From assembly GCF_008042035.1 (NCBI RefSeq), contig NZ_RDBL01000006.1, positions 1,436,762 through 1,484,706 of the forward strand: 47,945 nt of DNA, given 5' to 3'. Source of the DNA: Streptomyces sp. col6 (GTDB taxonomy: Bacteria > Actinomycetota > Actinomycetes > Streptomycetales > Streptomycetaceae). The notes under the pieces were generated by a model, which worked only from the letters and a program-made list of their open reading frames with translations, did no database searches and was not told the origin of the DNA. Position 1 is the stretch's first letter, and each line of letters starts with the position of its first letter. The position numbers were made by a program, and so were the translations under genes. Below, piece after piece: positions 24,108 to 32,067 of the stretch.

Positions 24108-25630
24108 ACTGTCTCCTCGTCCGCGAGCAGGCCGATGCCCGGGTAGTACTTGCGCTGGTTGGAAAAGATCATTTCCTTCGGTGATGCCAGCCCCACCACT
24201 TCCCGGATGTGTGCCGCGAAGGCTCTCGACGAAATCGCCGGAACGCCCTCATTCTGGCACCAGCGTCTGTACGCCGCGTAGAGCTGGGCCTGTTCGGCCC
24301 GGAGCCCGGCGTCGAGCCGGCAGGTCTCGCCGACGAAGCGCCCCGTGTGGTCCTCGGTCTCCGCGTACACGGTCGTTGCGATGCGCACCCGCTCCGGGCC
24401 GGAGAGGTCCCTGTCACCGCCCAGGTAGCGGCGGGCGCCCTCGATCAGCCAGTTGAGGATGCCGGGGCCCTCCTGGGTGACCAGGATGTCCGCCAGGTTG
24501 TCGATCTTGCGGTCGTCGGAGACGACCCGCTCGAACGGGATCAGGCGCATGCGCCGCCAGAACGCGAAGCCGCCCGTGCCCACTTCGGGGCGGTGGTTGC
24601 CCAGCAGCCACATCTTGTGCGTCGGCTCGAAGCTGAAGAAGTCCTGCCGCATCCGGCGGGCCTTGATCCGGTCCCCGCCGGTCAGCAGCTTGACCCTGGC
24701 CTCGTCGAACCGGTCGCCCGGCTTGACCTCGCTGCACACGATGACCCGCCGGCCGTGCAGCTCGGCGAGGTCGGTGGGGTGGCCCTCGTACGGGCGTGAC
24801 ATCAGGAAGCCGGGCGGCGCCGCGTCCGCGTAGTCCCGCAGGAGCTTCATCAGGACGTCCAGCAGCACGGACTTGCCGTTCTTGCCGGAGCCGAACAGGA
24901 ACGGCATCACCTGGCCGCCGACGTCACCGGTGATGGAGTAGCCGAGCAGCAGCTGCAGGAAGCCGGTCATCTCCTCGCCGTCCGGGCCCTCGCCGAAGGT
25001 GTCGGCCAGGAAGCGGTCCCAGCGCGGTGTGGGCATCGCCCGGGGCGCGGCGGAGGTCGAGCGGGAGTGGAAGTCCTTGGTCGGCTCGGCGGGGCGAATC
25101 TGCCCGGTGCGCAGGTCCACGACGCCCGCCGGTGTGCACAGGGCGTACGGATCGGCGTCCAGCAGCGCCGCGTTGAGCACCATGCCCGGCGCGGACTTGG
25201 CCTGGGTCAGCATCGCGTTCATCCCGCTCGTGCTGAGCGTGCGGCGCCGGTGCTGCTGGAGCGCGGTCTGGGTGAACAGCCCTCGCGGGTCGGTGGTGGC
25301 GAGGGACTCCGCCAGGTCGCCCGCCGACCACATCACCGTGTCGTCCTCGTCGAACTGCCAGCGGGTGCCGTCCCAGCGGAACCAGCCGATGCCGGGCACG
25401 TGCCGGTAGTCGTTGCGGTAGAGCCTGACGAATAACTTGGCGTTGCCCCGGTCCGTGAGGGTGTCGGGCAGCAGCCCGTCGGCCGTCGCCTTGTCCTGTT
25501 CCGGGCCGCCCGCCGGGAGGTACGGCTCGTTCTGCCGGCGCGGCACCACGGGCTGCGCGAGGATCTGTGCGGCCACGGCCTGGGCGTCGAAGGAGGCCGA
25601 GGGCAGCACTCTCTCATGGTCCGTGCTCAC
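24104..25630 (-). CDS. Superfamily-3 (D5/P4-type) replicative helicase, replicon B
   Basis: A 508-residue paralogue of the helicase at 17199 with the same order of motifs: CTPAGVVDLRTGQIR, Walker A GSGKNGKS (247-254), VIVCSEVKPGDRFDEARVK, LLTGGDRI and WLLGNHRPEVGTGG. I start at GTG 25630 after AGGGGGCGCGC. It carries a rare TTA codon (complement of 25433-25435). No prim-pol gene precedes it; only a short Cys-containing segment (CAECG) is encoded in frame upstream. Replicon B may therefore depend on the prim-pol of replicon A or be inactive. Confidence 0.92.
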   Translation of the reverse strand: MSTDHERVLPSASFDAQAVAAQILAQPVVPRRQNEPYLPAGGPEQDKATADGLLPDTLTDRGNAKLFVRLYRNDYRHVPGIGWFRWDGTRWQFDEDDTVMWSAGDLAESLATTDPRGLFTQTALQQHRRRTLSTSGMNAMLTQAKSAPGMVLNAALLDADPYALCTPAGVVDLRTGQIRPAEPTKDFHSRSTSAAPRAMPTPRWDRFLADTFGEGPDGEEMTGFLQLLLGYSITGDVGGQVMPFLFGSGKNGKSVLLDVLMKLLRDYADAAPPGFLMSRPYEGHPTDLAELHGRRVIVCSEVKPGDRFDEARVKLLTGGDRIKARRMRQDFFSFEPTHKMWLLGNHRPEVGTGGFAFWRRMRLIPFERVVSDDRKIDNLADILVTQEGPGILNWLIEGARRYLGGDRDLSGPERVRIATTVYAETEDHTGRFVGETCRLDAGLRAEQAQLYAAYRRWCQNEGVPAISSRAFAAHIREVVGLASPKEMIFSNQRKYYPGIGLLADEETV

Positions 25631-25817
25631 GCGCGCCCCCTGGGGGAGCACGGCCGGGCCCGTCCCGCACTCGGCGCAAGGGGGTGAACCGGCCACCCCT
25701 GGCGCGCGCGCCACCAGGCTGTCGTCAGAGGCTGCGAAGCGACCGCAGCAGCACTCTTGAACTGCCGTGGGTCGCTGCGCGAGACCCGCAGTTCAGCTGC
25801 CATTCACTTCCCCCATC

Positions 25818-26203
25818 AGCGACTGAAGCGACTCAACTCGCACAATCAGATTAGCGAAACCCCCGGGGGAGAAGAGGTACATGCGGCAGAACAGTTGTGC
25901 CCACCGAAGCGGCGCCCCAGCTACTCAGCGACCGGGCGCCGAGCGGTTCCGGGTCGCTGCTCAGCCGTCCGGTTCGCCGAAGAAACCGCAGGTCGCGGCG
26001 GTGTGTCGGAGAGAACAGCGACTGAAGCGACCGAAGTTCCATATATATGACGCACACGCGCACGCATGCCAATGGCTCCATATACCTGAACCTTGGGTCG
26101 CTTCGGTCGCTCCTCGCCCCTACGGGGCGGGTGACCTGCGGTTCTTTCCGCCGGACACCAGCTACTGAGTGAGCGGCCGGTCGCTTCGCTCCGGTCGCTG
26201 AAC
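25818..26203. other. Candidate replication origin B with GCGACTGAA iterons
   Basis: In the 637-bp gap between helicase B and tap, the repeat GCGACTGAAGCGAC occurs at 25818-25836 and 26017-26036, with inverted copies at 26092-26111 and 26178-26203. The arms 26017-26036 and 26092-26111 match at 18 of 20 positions and bracket a 55-base core with CATATATATG and ACGCACACGCGCACGC. Outer boxes AAACCGCAGGTC (25983) and CTGCGGTTCTTTCCG (26136) correspond to those of origin A. The layout is colinear with origin A, but each iteron has GCGAC in place of GGGAC. Confidence 0.7.
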
Positions 26204-26267
26204 GTGTGAAAGCCTTCCGGTCGTCTCCAGTCCGTCTGAACCGCGTCTCCAGCGATCACCTTCGGAC

Positions 26268-28718
26268 ATGCGCAATCCGTGCGACATCCGCGAGGTGTTC
26301 GATGAGCGGTTGGGTAAGGTGGCGCCAGAGGTGATCGTTTTGTCCCACGAGGAGCAGCTGCTCTTCAGCGCGGTGGACGCGCTGCTGGAGCAGATCGCGC
26401 AGGACCCGCTGCCGCCGCCGGCCGAACGCAAGCGGCTGCGGGAGGCCGCCGGGCTGAGCCAGGACCAGGTCGCGAAGGCGCTGGGCAGTCGCCGCGAGTC
26501 GGTCGGCAACTGGGAGTCCGGCCGCAGCGAGCCCCGGCCGCCGAAGCGGGCTGCGTACGCACGGCTCCTGGAGGGACTGGCGGCGCGCTTCGCACCGGAG
26601 GCGCCCGTCGCGCCCGTCGCGCCGAAGGCGCCGGGGGGGTCCGCGGCGGAGGCGGTCGCTGTCGGCGCGCCCGCCGTGGCCCGCGAGACCGGTGCCTCCG
26701 CGGACGTTGCTGCGGCCCGGAGGCCGGCCGCCGCGTCCCCCGCGGAGGGGAGCGATGCTCCTGCCGGGGCGCCGGAGGCGCGTTCCGTGCTCCGTGAGGG
26801 CGCTGTGTCCGTCGAGGGGCCGACTGCTGAGCCGCGTACGCCTCGAAGCCCCGCCCGCCGCGAAGCAGCCGCGTCCGTCGATGCGCCGGCTGCTGAGCCG
26901 CGTACGGCAGGGAGCCCCGCCCGACGCAAGGCCGTTGCGGTGGCTGCCGGGCGCCGTGCGACCGGGGCCGTCGCCGCGCCCCGCGCCTCGCACACCCCGG
27001 ACTACGAGCACGGCCCGCTCGCCGTCGTCGATGTGGACGGCGGGGAGGTGTCGGCGTACTGCGCGGGCGGGCTGCTGCTCGACGTGCCCGTCAAGTCGCT
27101 GCCCGGCCTGGTCGAGTGGGCCCTGTGCGAGGCGGGGCTCGGCGCGTCCCGGTTGCATCCGTACGGGAAGGACGCCGACCCGCTGCTCGTGCTCACCGAA
27201 GCGGCGTGCGAGCGCTTCGGGCTGCCCGCACGGCTGTCCCAGGAGGAGAGCCTGGCGGGGAGGCTGCCCGAGGGGCACAAGGTGCTCAAGCAGCTGGAGC
27301 GGGCGGACTGGAAGCTGACTCGGCGCGGGTTCGGGCCGTGGGCCCGGATCTACCGGCCCGCGCGGGGCTCTCGCCGCAGCTGCGTCCAGCTCTGCGTGCC
27401 CTCCTGGAACGCGCTCGACGTCCGGCACTGGAGCGGGGCCGAGCAGCTGCCGCCGGCCGAACTCGTGCGGCTGCTGGGGACGTACGCCTCGCGCGTGATG
27501 ACCCCCCGCGGTTCCACCGCCGTCACCGGGCTGGAACTCATGACGTCGCTGCACCCGCCGACCCGGCCGAGCGCGCCCGACGCGGACGGCAAGCGGCACA
27601 GCGAACGCAATCCCGGTTCGCTCGGCACCGAACCCGTCGAGTGCGCCCCCTGCGAGGCCCCCGACGGCCATCCGCTCCTCGCCGGCCTGCCCCGCTTCCA
27701 CCAGCGCGGCCCGGCCGAGATGCTGTTCGAGGAGGCGTACGACTGGGCGCGGCCCCTGACGGACGACGAGTGCCTGCGGCGCGACCTGGTCGGCATCGAC
27801 GTCAACCTCGCCTTCGGCGCGGCCGCCAACGGGGCGGTCGTCGGCCTGGAGGCGCCCGTGCACGTCGACGGCCCCGCGTTCGACCCGTCGCTGCCCGGCT
27901 CCTGGCTGGTGGACCTCTCCCACGTGGATCTGTCGCACGTCGTGATCGGCAAGCAGTGGCGGCGGCTCGAAGGGGACCTGCTGCCCAGCCCGTTCACGCC
28001 GAAGGGCGACCGCCCGGAGGGGCCTGCCTGGTACGCGACGCCGACCGTGGCGTACGCGGTCGAGCTCGGCTACGAGGTGGCGCCCGTCGAGGCCTGGGTG
28101 CGGCCGGTCAACGGCCGCTACCTGAACGGCTGGTACAAGCGGCTGCGCGACGCGTACGTGGCGACCATGGCGGACCTGGGCGTGGTCGAGGGCATGGCAC
28201 CGGACGCGTTCCTGGCGGCGATGGAGGGCTACCGGGCCCGCGATCCGCAGCTGGCGGTCGTGCTGTCCGCGATCAAGGCGACGGTCAAGGGCGGTATCGG
28301 CAAACTGCGCGAGCGCCCGCGCGGCGGCGGCTGGCGCCCCGGCAAGCCGTGGCCCGCGCTGAGCCGGCCGACCTGGCGCCCCGACATCCGGGCCGCCGTC
28401 ATCTCCCACGCCCGGATCAACATGCACCGCAAGATGTTGCGGCTCGCTGACGCCACCGGCCAGTACCCGGTCGCGGTGCTCTCGGACTGCGCGGTGTACG
28501 CCTCCGACGGGCCCTCACCGCTGGACTTCCTGCCGTACCGGGACGGCAAGCCGCTGCCCGGGGGCTTCCGTCTCGGGGTCAGCCCGGGAATGGTGAAGCA
28601 CGAGGGATCGCAGACCACGCTGTGGGCGGAGGCGGTCCGGGAGGAGTACGGTCCGGAGCTCAACCTGGCCCGGTACATCAAGGACGGCACGGTCACCGCC
28701 AAGGACGACGGAGAGTAG
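26268..28718 (+). CDS. tap: Telomere-associated protein Tap
   Basis: Tap binds the single-stranded 3' overhang of Streptomyces linear replicons and recruits the terminal protein. The N-terminal helix-turn-helix (about 55-88, AERKRLREAAGLSQDQVAKAL and NWESGRSEPRPPKR) is the usual Tap start. A long Ala/Pro/Arg-rich linker (about 100-245) follows, then the conserved C-terminal body containing DYEHGPLAVVDVDG, LVGIDVNLAFGAAANG and VLSDCAVYASDGPSPLDFL. It is 816 residues from ATG 26268, longer than the roughly 740 I recall for the chromosomal form; TTG 26340, beginning SHEEQLLFSAVDALL, is a plausible shorter start. It is followed by tpg after 12 bases. Confidence 0.92.
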   Translation: MRNPCDIREVFDERLGKVAPEVIVLSHEEQLLFSAVDALLEQIAQDPLPPPAERKRLREAAGLSQDQVAKALGSRRESVGNWESGRSEPRPPKRAAYARLLEGLAARFAPEAPVAPVAPKAPGGSAAEAVAVGAPAVARETGASADVAAARRPAAASPAEGSDAPAGAPEARSVLREGAVSVEGPTAEPRTPRSPARREAAASVDAPAAEPRTAGSPARRKAVAVAAGRRATGAVAAPRASHTPDYEHGPLAVVDVDGGEVSAYCAGGLLLDVPVKSLPGLVEWALCEAGLGASRLHPYGKDADPLLVLTEAACERFGLPARLSQEESLAGRLPEGHKVLKQLERADWKLTRRGFGPWARIYRPARGSRRSCVQLCVPSWNALDVRHWSGAEQLPPAELVRLLGTYASRVMTPRGSTAVTGLELMTSLHPPTRPSAPDADGKRHSERNPGSLGTEPVECAPCEAPDGHPLLAGLPRFHQRGPAEMLFEEAYDWARPLTDDECLRRDLVGIDVNLAFGAAANGAVVGLEAPVHVDGPAFDPSLPGSWLVDLSHVDLSHVVIGKQWRRLEGDLLPSPFTPKGDRPEGPAWYATPTVAYAVELGYEVAPVEAWVRPVNGRYLNGWYKRLRDAYVATMADLGVVEGMAPDAFLAAMEGYRARDPQLAVVLSAIKATVKGGIGKLRERPRGGGWRPGKPWPALSRPTWRPDIRAAVISHARINMHRKMLRLADATGQYPVAVLSDCAVYASDGPSPLDFLPYRDGKPLPGGFRLGVSPGMVKHEGSQTTLWAEAVREEYGPELNLARYIKDGTVTAKDDGE

Positions 28719-28730
28719 GAGAACCAGCCG

Positions 28731-29285
28731 ATGAACACGGTCGGGGAAGGTCTCGACGAGGCGGTCCAGCGGGCGTTCACCCGGCCCGCACCCAAGTCCG
28801 CCGGTCCGCAGATGCGATACCTGGTCAAGCAGCTCAAGGGCACCAGGGCCGTCGCCGAACTGCTGGGCGTCACCCAGCGCACCGTTGAGCGGTATGTCCG
28901 CGACCAGCTGAAGAAGCCCCGCCAGGACCTCGCCGCCCGCATGGACCGTGAGGTCAAACGGCGCTGGCAGCCGCAGATCCAGGCGAAGGCCCGCCGGGAC
29001 GCGGCGACCACCGGGGGCATCGTCATCGACACCCGCGCCCGGTTCGGCTACACGGCGGCCCCCGGCTCCACCGACGACGCCCGGCTGCGCCACCTCACCG
29101 TGGCGCTCCCGCCGGCGTACGCGGCCCGGCTCTTCGAGACGCGGCAGCAGGGCGGCAGCGACCGGCAGCTCCAGGAGATCGCGGCCGAAGGGCTCCAGGA
29201 GACCTACTTCAAGGACGGCGGGCGCCGGGCGCAGGGGCTGCTGGTGGAGTACACCGACCTGGAGCACGTCGCGTTCGACCTCTGA
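28731..29285 (+). CDS. tpg: Terminal protein Tpg
   Basis: Terminal protein that is covalently linked to telomere 5' ends and primes end patching. It is 184 residues, the length I recall for the Streptomyces lividans protein. An N-terminal helix-turn-helix (VAELLGVTQRTVERYV, about 41-56) is present, and Thr114 in APGSTDDAR falls at the position I recall as the deoxynucleotidylation site. The C-terminal half is rich in conserved aromatic and basic residues. AGGAG precedes ATG 28731. The tap-tpg operon implies that this molecule has, or recently had, protein-capped linear ends. Confidence 0.95.
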   Translation: MNTVGEGLDEAVQRAFTRPAPKSAGPQMRYLVKQLKGTRAVAELLGVTQRTVERYVRDQLKKPRQDLAARMDREVKRRWQPQIQAKARRDAATTGGIVIDTRARFGYTAAPGSTDDARLRHLTVALPPAYAARLFETRQQGGSDRQLQEIAAEGLQETYFKDGGRRAQGLLVEYTDLEHVAFDL

Positions 29286-29315
29286 CGGGACGTCGCGGCG
29301 TACGTCCACGGGCGC

Positions 29316-29384
29316 CGTTCCCGCCTGTACGTGGGAGGCGCCGCCCTCCCGCGGGGCGGCGCCTCCCACGTACAGGCGGGAACG
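29316..29384. terminator. Very long perfect hairpin after tpg
   Basis: Arms 29316-29346 and 29354-29384 are perfectly complementary over 31 bp with a 7-base loop (TCCCGCG). It starts 31 bases after the tpg stop. It can terminate tap-tpg, but the stem is far longer than needed. No T-tract follows; the right arm runs into a partial origin-B repeat. Confidence 0.7.
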
Positions 29385-29387
29385 GGT

Positions 29388-29466
29388 CCTTCGGTCGCTT
29401 CGGTCGCTGAGGCGCGGTGTCCGGTGTGGGTGACCTGCTGGTTCGGCGTGGGACCGGGGCAGCTAC
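29388..29466. repeat. Partial copy of the right half of origin B
   Basis: GGTCGCTTCGGTCGCT (29392-29407), GGGTGACCTGC (29428-29438), GGTTC and CAGCTAC (29460-29466) occur in the same order and nearly the same spacing as in origin B (26096-26165). The tap-tpg operon is thus bracketed by imperfect direct repeats about 3.3 kb apart. The remainder of the gap to 29579 shows no gene. Confidence 0.65.
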
Positions 29467-29579
29467 CCAAGGTGCTTCCGGGTGTTTCCCGTACCGGTGG
29501 CTGTCGTTCACCGTTAAAAGCAGGCCAGCCGGTTTGTTTTCTGGGAAGAGAAGCACCCGCGGCGGACAGGTCCGCCGGC

Positions 29580-30539
29580 TCAGTCGACCGGGCCGGTGAC
29601 CACCGTGGTGAAGACGTCCTTGCCGTCCTGGCGGCCGACGACTTCCAGCGTCACCATGTTGCCGGGCTCGTGCGACACCTGGGTCACCTCGATCCAGCAG
29701 GGCCGGTCGAGTTCGGCGTACTGGTGGAAGTCGTTCGAGGCGGCGGCCGGGATGAACGAACGGGGCGCCATCACGGCGCAGGCCGCCTGGCGGGCCGCTT
29801 CGAGCAGGACCATGCCGGGCACGTGGTCGCCCTTGTGGTCGAAGAGGATCGGGTGGTTGAGGTCCGGGGTGAGCAGCCAGCGCGGGTTCCCGCAGGGGCC
29901 GGAGCCGGGGACGTCGGAGAGCACCACGTCCGTGGTGAACGTCCGCCCGACCATCGACGGCGGCAGCAGGGTGCGTTCCGGGTACGTCTCCGCGGCGGCG
30001 GGCGGCTGGGCGGCGCGGCTCTGGCGCAGCCGGTTGTAGACGGCCGGCGGGATCACGGAGATCTGCCCCGTGCCACCGGCCATGGGCAGGCCGCCGCGGC
30101 GGAGCGCGAACTCGAACGCCATGCGGCTGGCCACGCCCCTGCGCCGGACGATCTCCGTGCATCGGGTGTCGAGGTCGAAGTCGGTGGGCCCGGAGGCGAT
30201 GCGCAGCCGGGCGGTGTCCGTGGTGTACGTGATGCTCGACATCACGAAGTTGTGGCCCAGCGGCACACCCAGCTCCACGTGCGAGACGTAGATGCCGGCC
30301 TGACGGAACGTTTCGGCCACCTGCAGCGGGTCGTGACTCGACCCGTCGAGGCTCCGGAACATGGTGTGGGCCCGGGGCCATTGGCCCGTGAGCGAGAAGT
30401 TCACCCCGTCCTGGGTGTCGCATCCGGTGAGGAAGACCTCGGCCACGGAGTCGCGGTGCACGTACTCCTTCGCGACCGTGGTCGTCAGCCGCGGAGCGGC
30501 CGGCAGTGCGGTTCTGGCTTCAGCAGTGGTGAGACTCAT
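29580..30539 (-). CDS. AfsA-family gamma-butyrolactone/butenolide synthase
   Basis: A 319-residue AfsA homologue, which condenses an ACP-bound 3-oxoacyl chain with dihydroxyacetone phosphate to form the signal-molecule precursor. Two hotdog repeats are present: EYVHRDSVAEVFLTG to the middle, and a second with DHKGDHVPGMVLLEAARQA and the AELDRPCWIEV strand. The start is ATG 30539; a GTG 39 bases upstream would begin almost inside the ARE. Length and both repeats are as in functional AfsA/ScbA proteins. An ARE lies over its promoter, so it is controlled by one of the receptors. Confidence 0.93.
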   Translation of the reverse strand: MSLTTAEARTALPAAPRLTTTVAKEYVHRDSVAEVFLTGCDTQDGVNFSLTGQWPRAHTMFRSLDGSSHDPLQVAETFRQAGIYVSHVELGVPLGHNFVMSSITYTTDTARLRIASGPTDFDLDTRCTEIVRRRGVASRMAFEFALRRGGLPMAGGTGQISVIPPAVYNRLRQSRAAQPPAAAETYPERTLLPPSMVGRTFTTDVVLSDVPGSGPCGNPRWLLTPDLNHPILFDHKGDHVPGMVLLEAARQAACAVMAPRSFIPAAASNDFHQYAELDRPCWIEVTQVSHEPGNMVTLEVVGRQDGKDVFTTVVTGPVD

Positions 30540-30580
30540 GGGGGCCCCCGTCTTGAAACCTGTGTTCGGCGACGCCACTT

Positions 30581-30605
30581 AAGATACGGACCTACCGGTT
30601 TTCTT
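30581..30605. promoter_or_regulatory. ARE-like operator upstream of afsA
   Basis: AAGATACGGACCTACCGG followed by TTTTCTT, 42 bases upstream of the AfsA start on the minus strand. It shares AAGATACG and the A/T-rich ends with the element at 21351. Confidence 0.75.
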
Positions 30606-30931
30606 CAATCGGCCCAAAAGTAAAGGGTTTACCAAGGATCACCTGTTTACTTGAATATCTCATTCCGTTTCAAGGCTTCCGGTCGGTAGCGCTTCCCCGT
30701 CAAAAGGTACTTAAGGCGGACATGAGGGAAGCGGATCTTCGCGGCTTCGCGCGCGAGCGCCCTCGCTTCCATGAAAAAAAACCTTTCGGACGGTTTCCTT
30801 TGCTGGTTCGGAGTGCATTCCTCCGGGAGAACTGCTGGAGAAACCAACTGTTTCCGTGCCCCGGCCGTGCGGGCCGTCCGATCGCAGGCAAAATGATCAG
30901 CTGATCCCGATGGATCGCACGTCGCAGCACT
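30606..30931. promoter_or_regulatory. Divergent afsA-receptor intergenic region with a further ARE-like site
   Basis: A 326-bp AT-richer gap without a gene. AAACCTTTCGGACGGTTT (within 30777-30801) resembles an ARE with the CGGACGGTTT half seen at 21351. AAGTAAA/TTTACTT (30618-30624, 30646-30652) is a further small dyad. Short open frames here lack ribosome sites and actinomycete codon bias. Confidence 0.45.
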
Positions 30932-30956
30932 AAACCAACCAGCCGTGCGGTTTGCT
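30932..30956. promoter_or_regulatory. ARE-like operator upstream of the second receptor
   Basis: AAACCAACCAGCCGTGCGG followed by TTTGCT, about 85 bases before the receptor start, merging into TAGGGT that could be a -10 element. Fits autoregulation or cross-regulation by an ArpA-type repressor. Confidence 0.65.
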
Positions 30957-31039
30957 AGGGTGTGCACGAGTCAGTACGGAGAATCCAGGGTGAATCGGAC
31001 GGCTGTATGCCGACGCCCTCGCCCCGCCCGGAGGAGGAC

Positions 31040-31627
31040 ATGATGGTCAAGCAGGCGCGAGCGGCTGTGACACGTCAAGCTCTCATCTCGGCTGCCGCGG
31101 AGGTCTTCGGTGCCGATGGGTATGCGATGGCAACGCTGCCGGCGATCAGCAGCCGCGCCGGCGTGAGTTCGGGCGCCCTGCACTTCCACTTCCCCAACAA
31201 GGAGGCCCTGGCCTCCGCCGTGGAGAACGCCGCCGCCGAGTCCGCCCGCGCGCTGACCGAGGAGAGCGCGCGGGCCGCGAAGGGTGGCAGGCTCCAGGCA
31301 CTCGTCGCCGCCGTCTGCCGGCTGATGGACGCCGTCGCCGACGACCCGGTCGTGCGCGCGGGCTTCCGGCTGGGCGGCGACCCCTCCCGCAAGAGCGAGG
31401 CCAAGCTGCACGACTGGTGGTACGAGTGGGTGCGCGATGCCCTCGTCCAGGCGCGCGGCCGCGGGGAACTGGCCGAGGACGTCTCGGCCGAGGACGCGGC
31501 GGTGGTCATCGTCGCGTCGACGCTCGGCCTGGAGACCCTGGGCGCGACCGACCGGTACTGGCAGTCCGCGGAACGGGTGTCCCAGCTCTGGTCGTTCGCG
31601 CTGCCGCGACTCAGCCCCGCGGAGTAG
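31040..31627 (+). CDS. ArpA/ScbR2-type TetR regulator (possible pseudo-receptor)
   Basis: A 195-residue TetR-family protein whose N-terminus (VKQARAAVTRQALISAAAEVF, then GVSSGALHFHFPNKEALASAV) belongs to the butyrolactone-receptor class. The C-terminal domain is shorter and different from the receptor at 21418 (SEAKLHDWWYEWVRDALVQARGRGELAEDV). That resembles JadR2/ScbR2-like pseudo-receptors, which may respond to antibiotics rather than butyrolactones; the assignment to receptor or pseudo-receptor is uncertain. ATG 31040 and 31043 are adjacent after GGAGGAGG. Between afsA and the first SARP, it probably controls both. Confidence 0.88.
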   Translation: MMVKQARAAVTRQALISAAAEVFGADGYAMATLPAISSRAGVSSGALHFHFPNKEALASAVENAAAESARALTEESARAAKGGRLQALVAAVCRLMDAVADDPVVRAGFRLGGDPSRKSEAKLHDWWYEWVRDALVQARGRGELAEDVSAEDAAVVIVASTLGLETLGATDRYWQSAERVSQLWSFALPRLSPAE

Positions 31628-31955
31628 GGCGGACCGGGGTCCGGGGGTGCGCCGGCGGGCCCGTGCCGTCCGGCCCGCGTGCCGTCGGCCCGATCGCAGC
31701 CGTCGGCCGTCCGGCTTGCTCGCACGGCTTCCTTCCGCGCGCGGCCGGCCGCCCGGCTGTCCCGTTGATTCGCTGATCGGGGCACGCGGACCCCTCCAGC
31801 CGCCCCGATCGCGCAAAACAGTCCGCACAGTCTGGTTACGTGGGCGTCATCTGCGGGTCGTCGGAGGCTCAGCACTCTTCGCTCTGACCAATTTTGATGG
31901 AATATGTCCCATGTTGCCCCCTGCCCTCAAGGTTCGCTCGGGCCGTGCACGAGAG
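31628..31955. other. Gene-free stretch between the receptor and SARP 1
   Basis: About 330 bp of mostly high-GC sequence after the receptor. I see no credible gene or clear terminator; the last 50 bases become AT-richer and lead into the SARP promoter. Confidence 0.4.
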
Positions 31956-32006
31956 GAAACAGGTGGATCGGTTTGGTATTGACATACCGCCTGCGCTGTT
32001 TTTAAA
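31956..32006. promoter_or_regulatory. ARE-like operator(s) upstream of SARP 1
   Basis: TTGACATACCGCCTGCGCTG followed by TTTTTAAAT (31979-32006) is a good ARE match and also contains a TTGACA -35 hexamer, so repressor and polymerase would compete. AAACAGGTGGATCGGTTT just upstream (within 31956-31977) may be a weaker second copy. Confidence 0.7.
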
Positions 32007-32025
32007 TCAGTGCGTCAGCAACAGT

Positions 32026-32050
32026 TCCCGGCCGTCCGAGGCGGCCGGGA
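32026..32050. promoter_or_regulatory. Leader hairpin before SARP 1
   Basis: TCCCGGCCG (32026-32034) pairs with CGGCCGGGA (32042-32050) in the 5' leader, 17 bases before the GTG start. It could modulate translation; no riboswitch family is recognisable. Confidence 0.4.
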
Positions 32051-32067
32051 GATGACGGGGAGACGGC

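Noticed and set aside
26256..28427. 723-codon open frame opposite tap
   Set aside because: Tap has a recognisable start, domain order and the tpg partner; the opposite frame is low-complexity.
29316..29384. Telomere sequence
   Set aside because: It is one long hairpin, not the series of short palindromes with small loops typical of Streptomyces ends, and it is internal to the window.
30647..30967. Possible small gene in the afsA-receptor gap
   Set aside because: No ribosome site, AT-rich codons unlike the neighbours, and the segment is better explained as a regulatory region with ARE-like sites.
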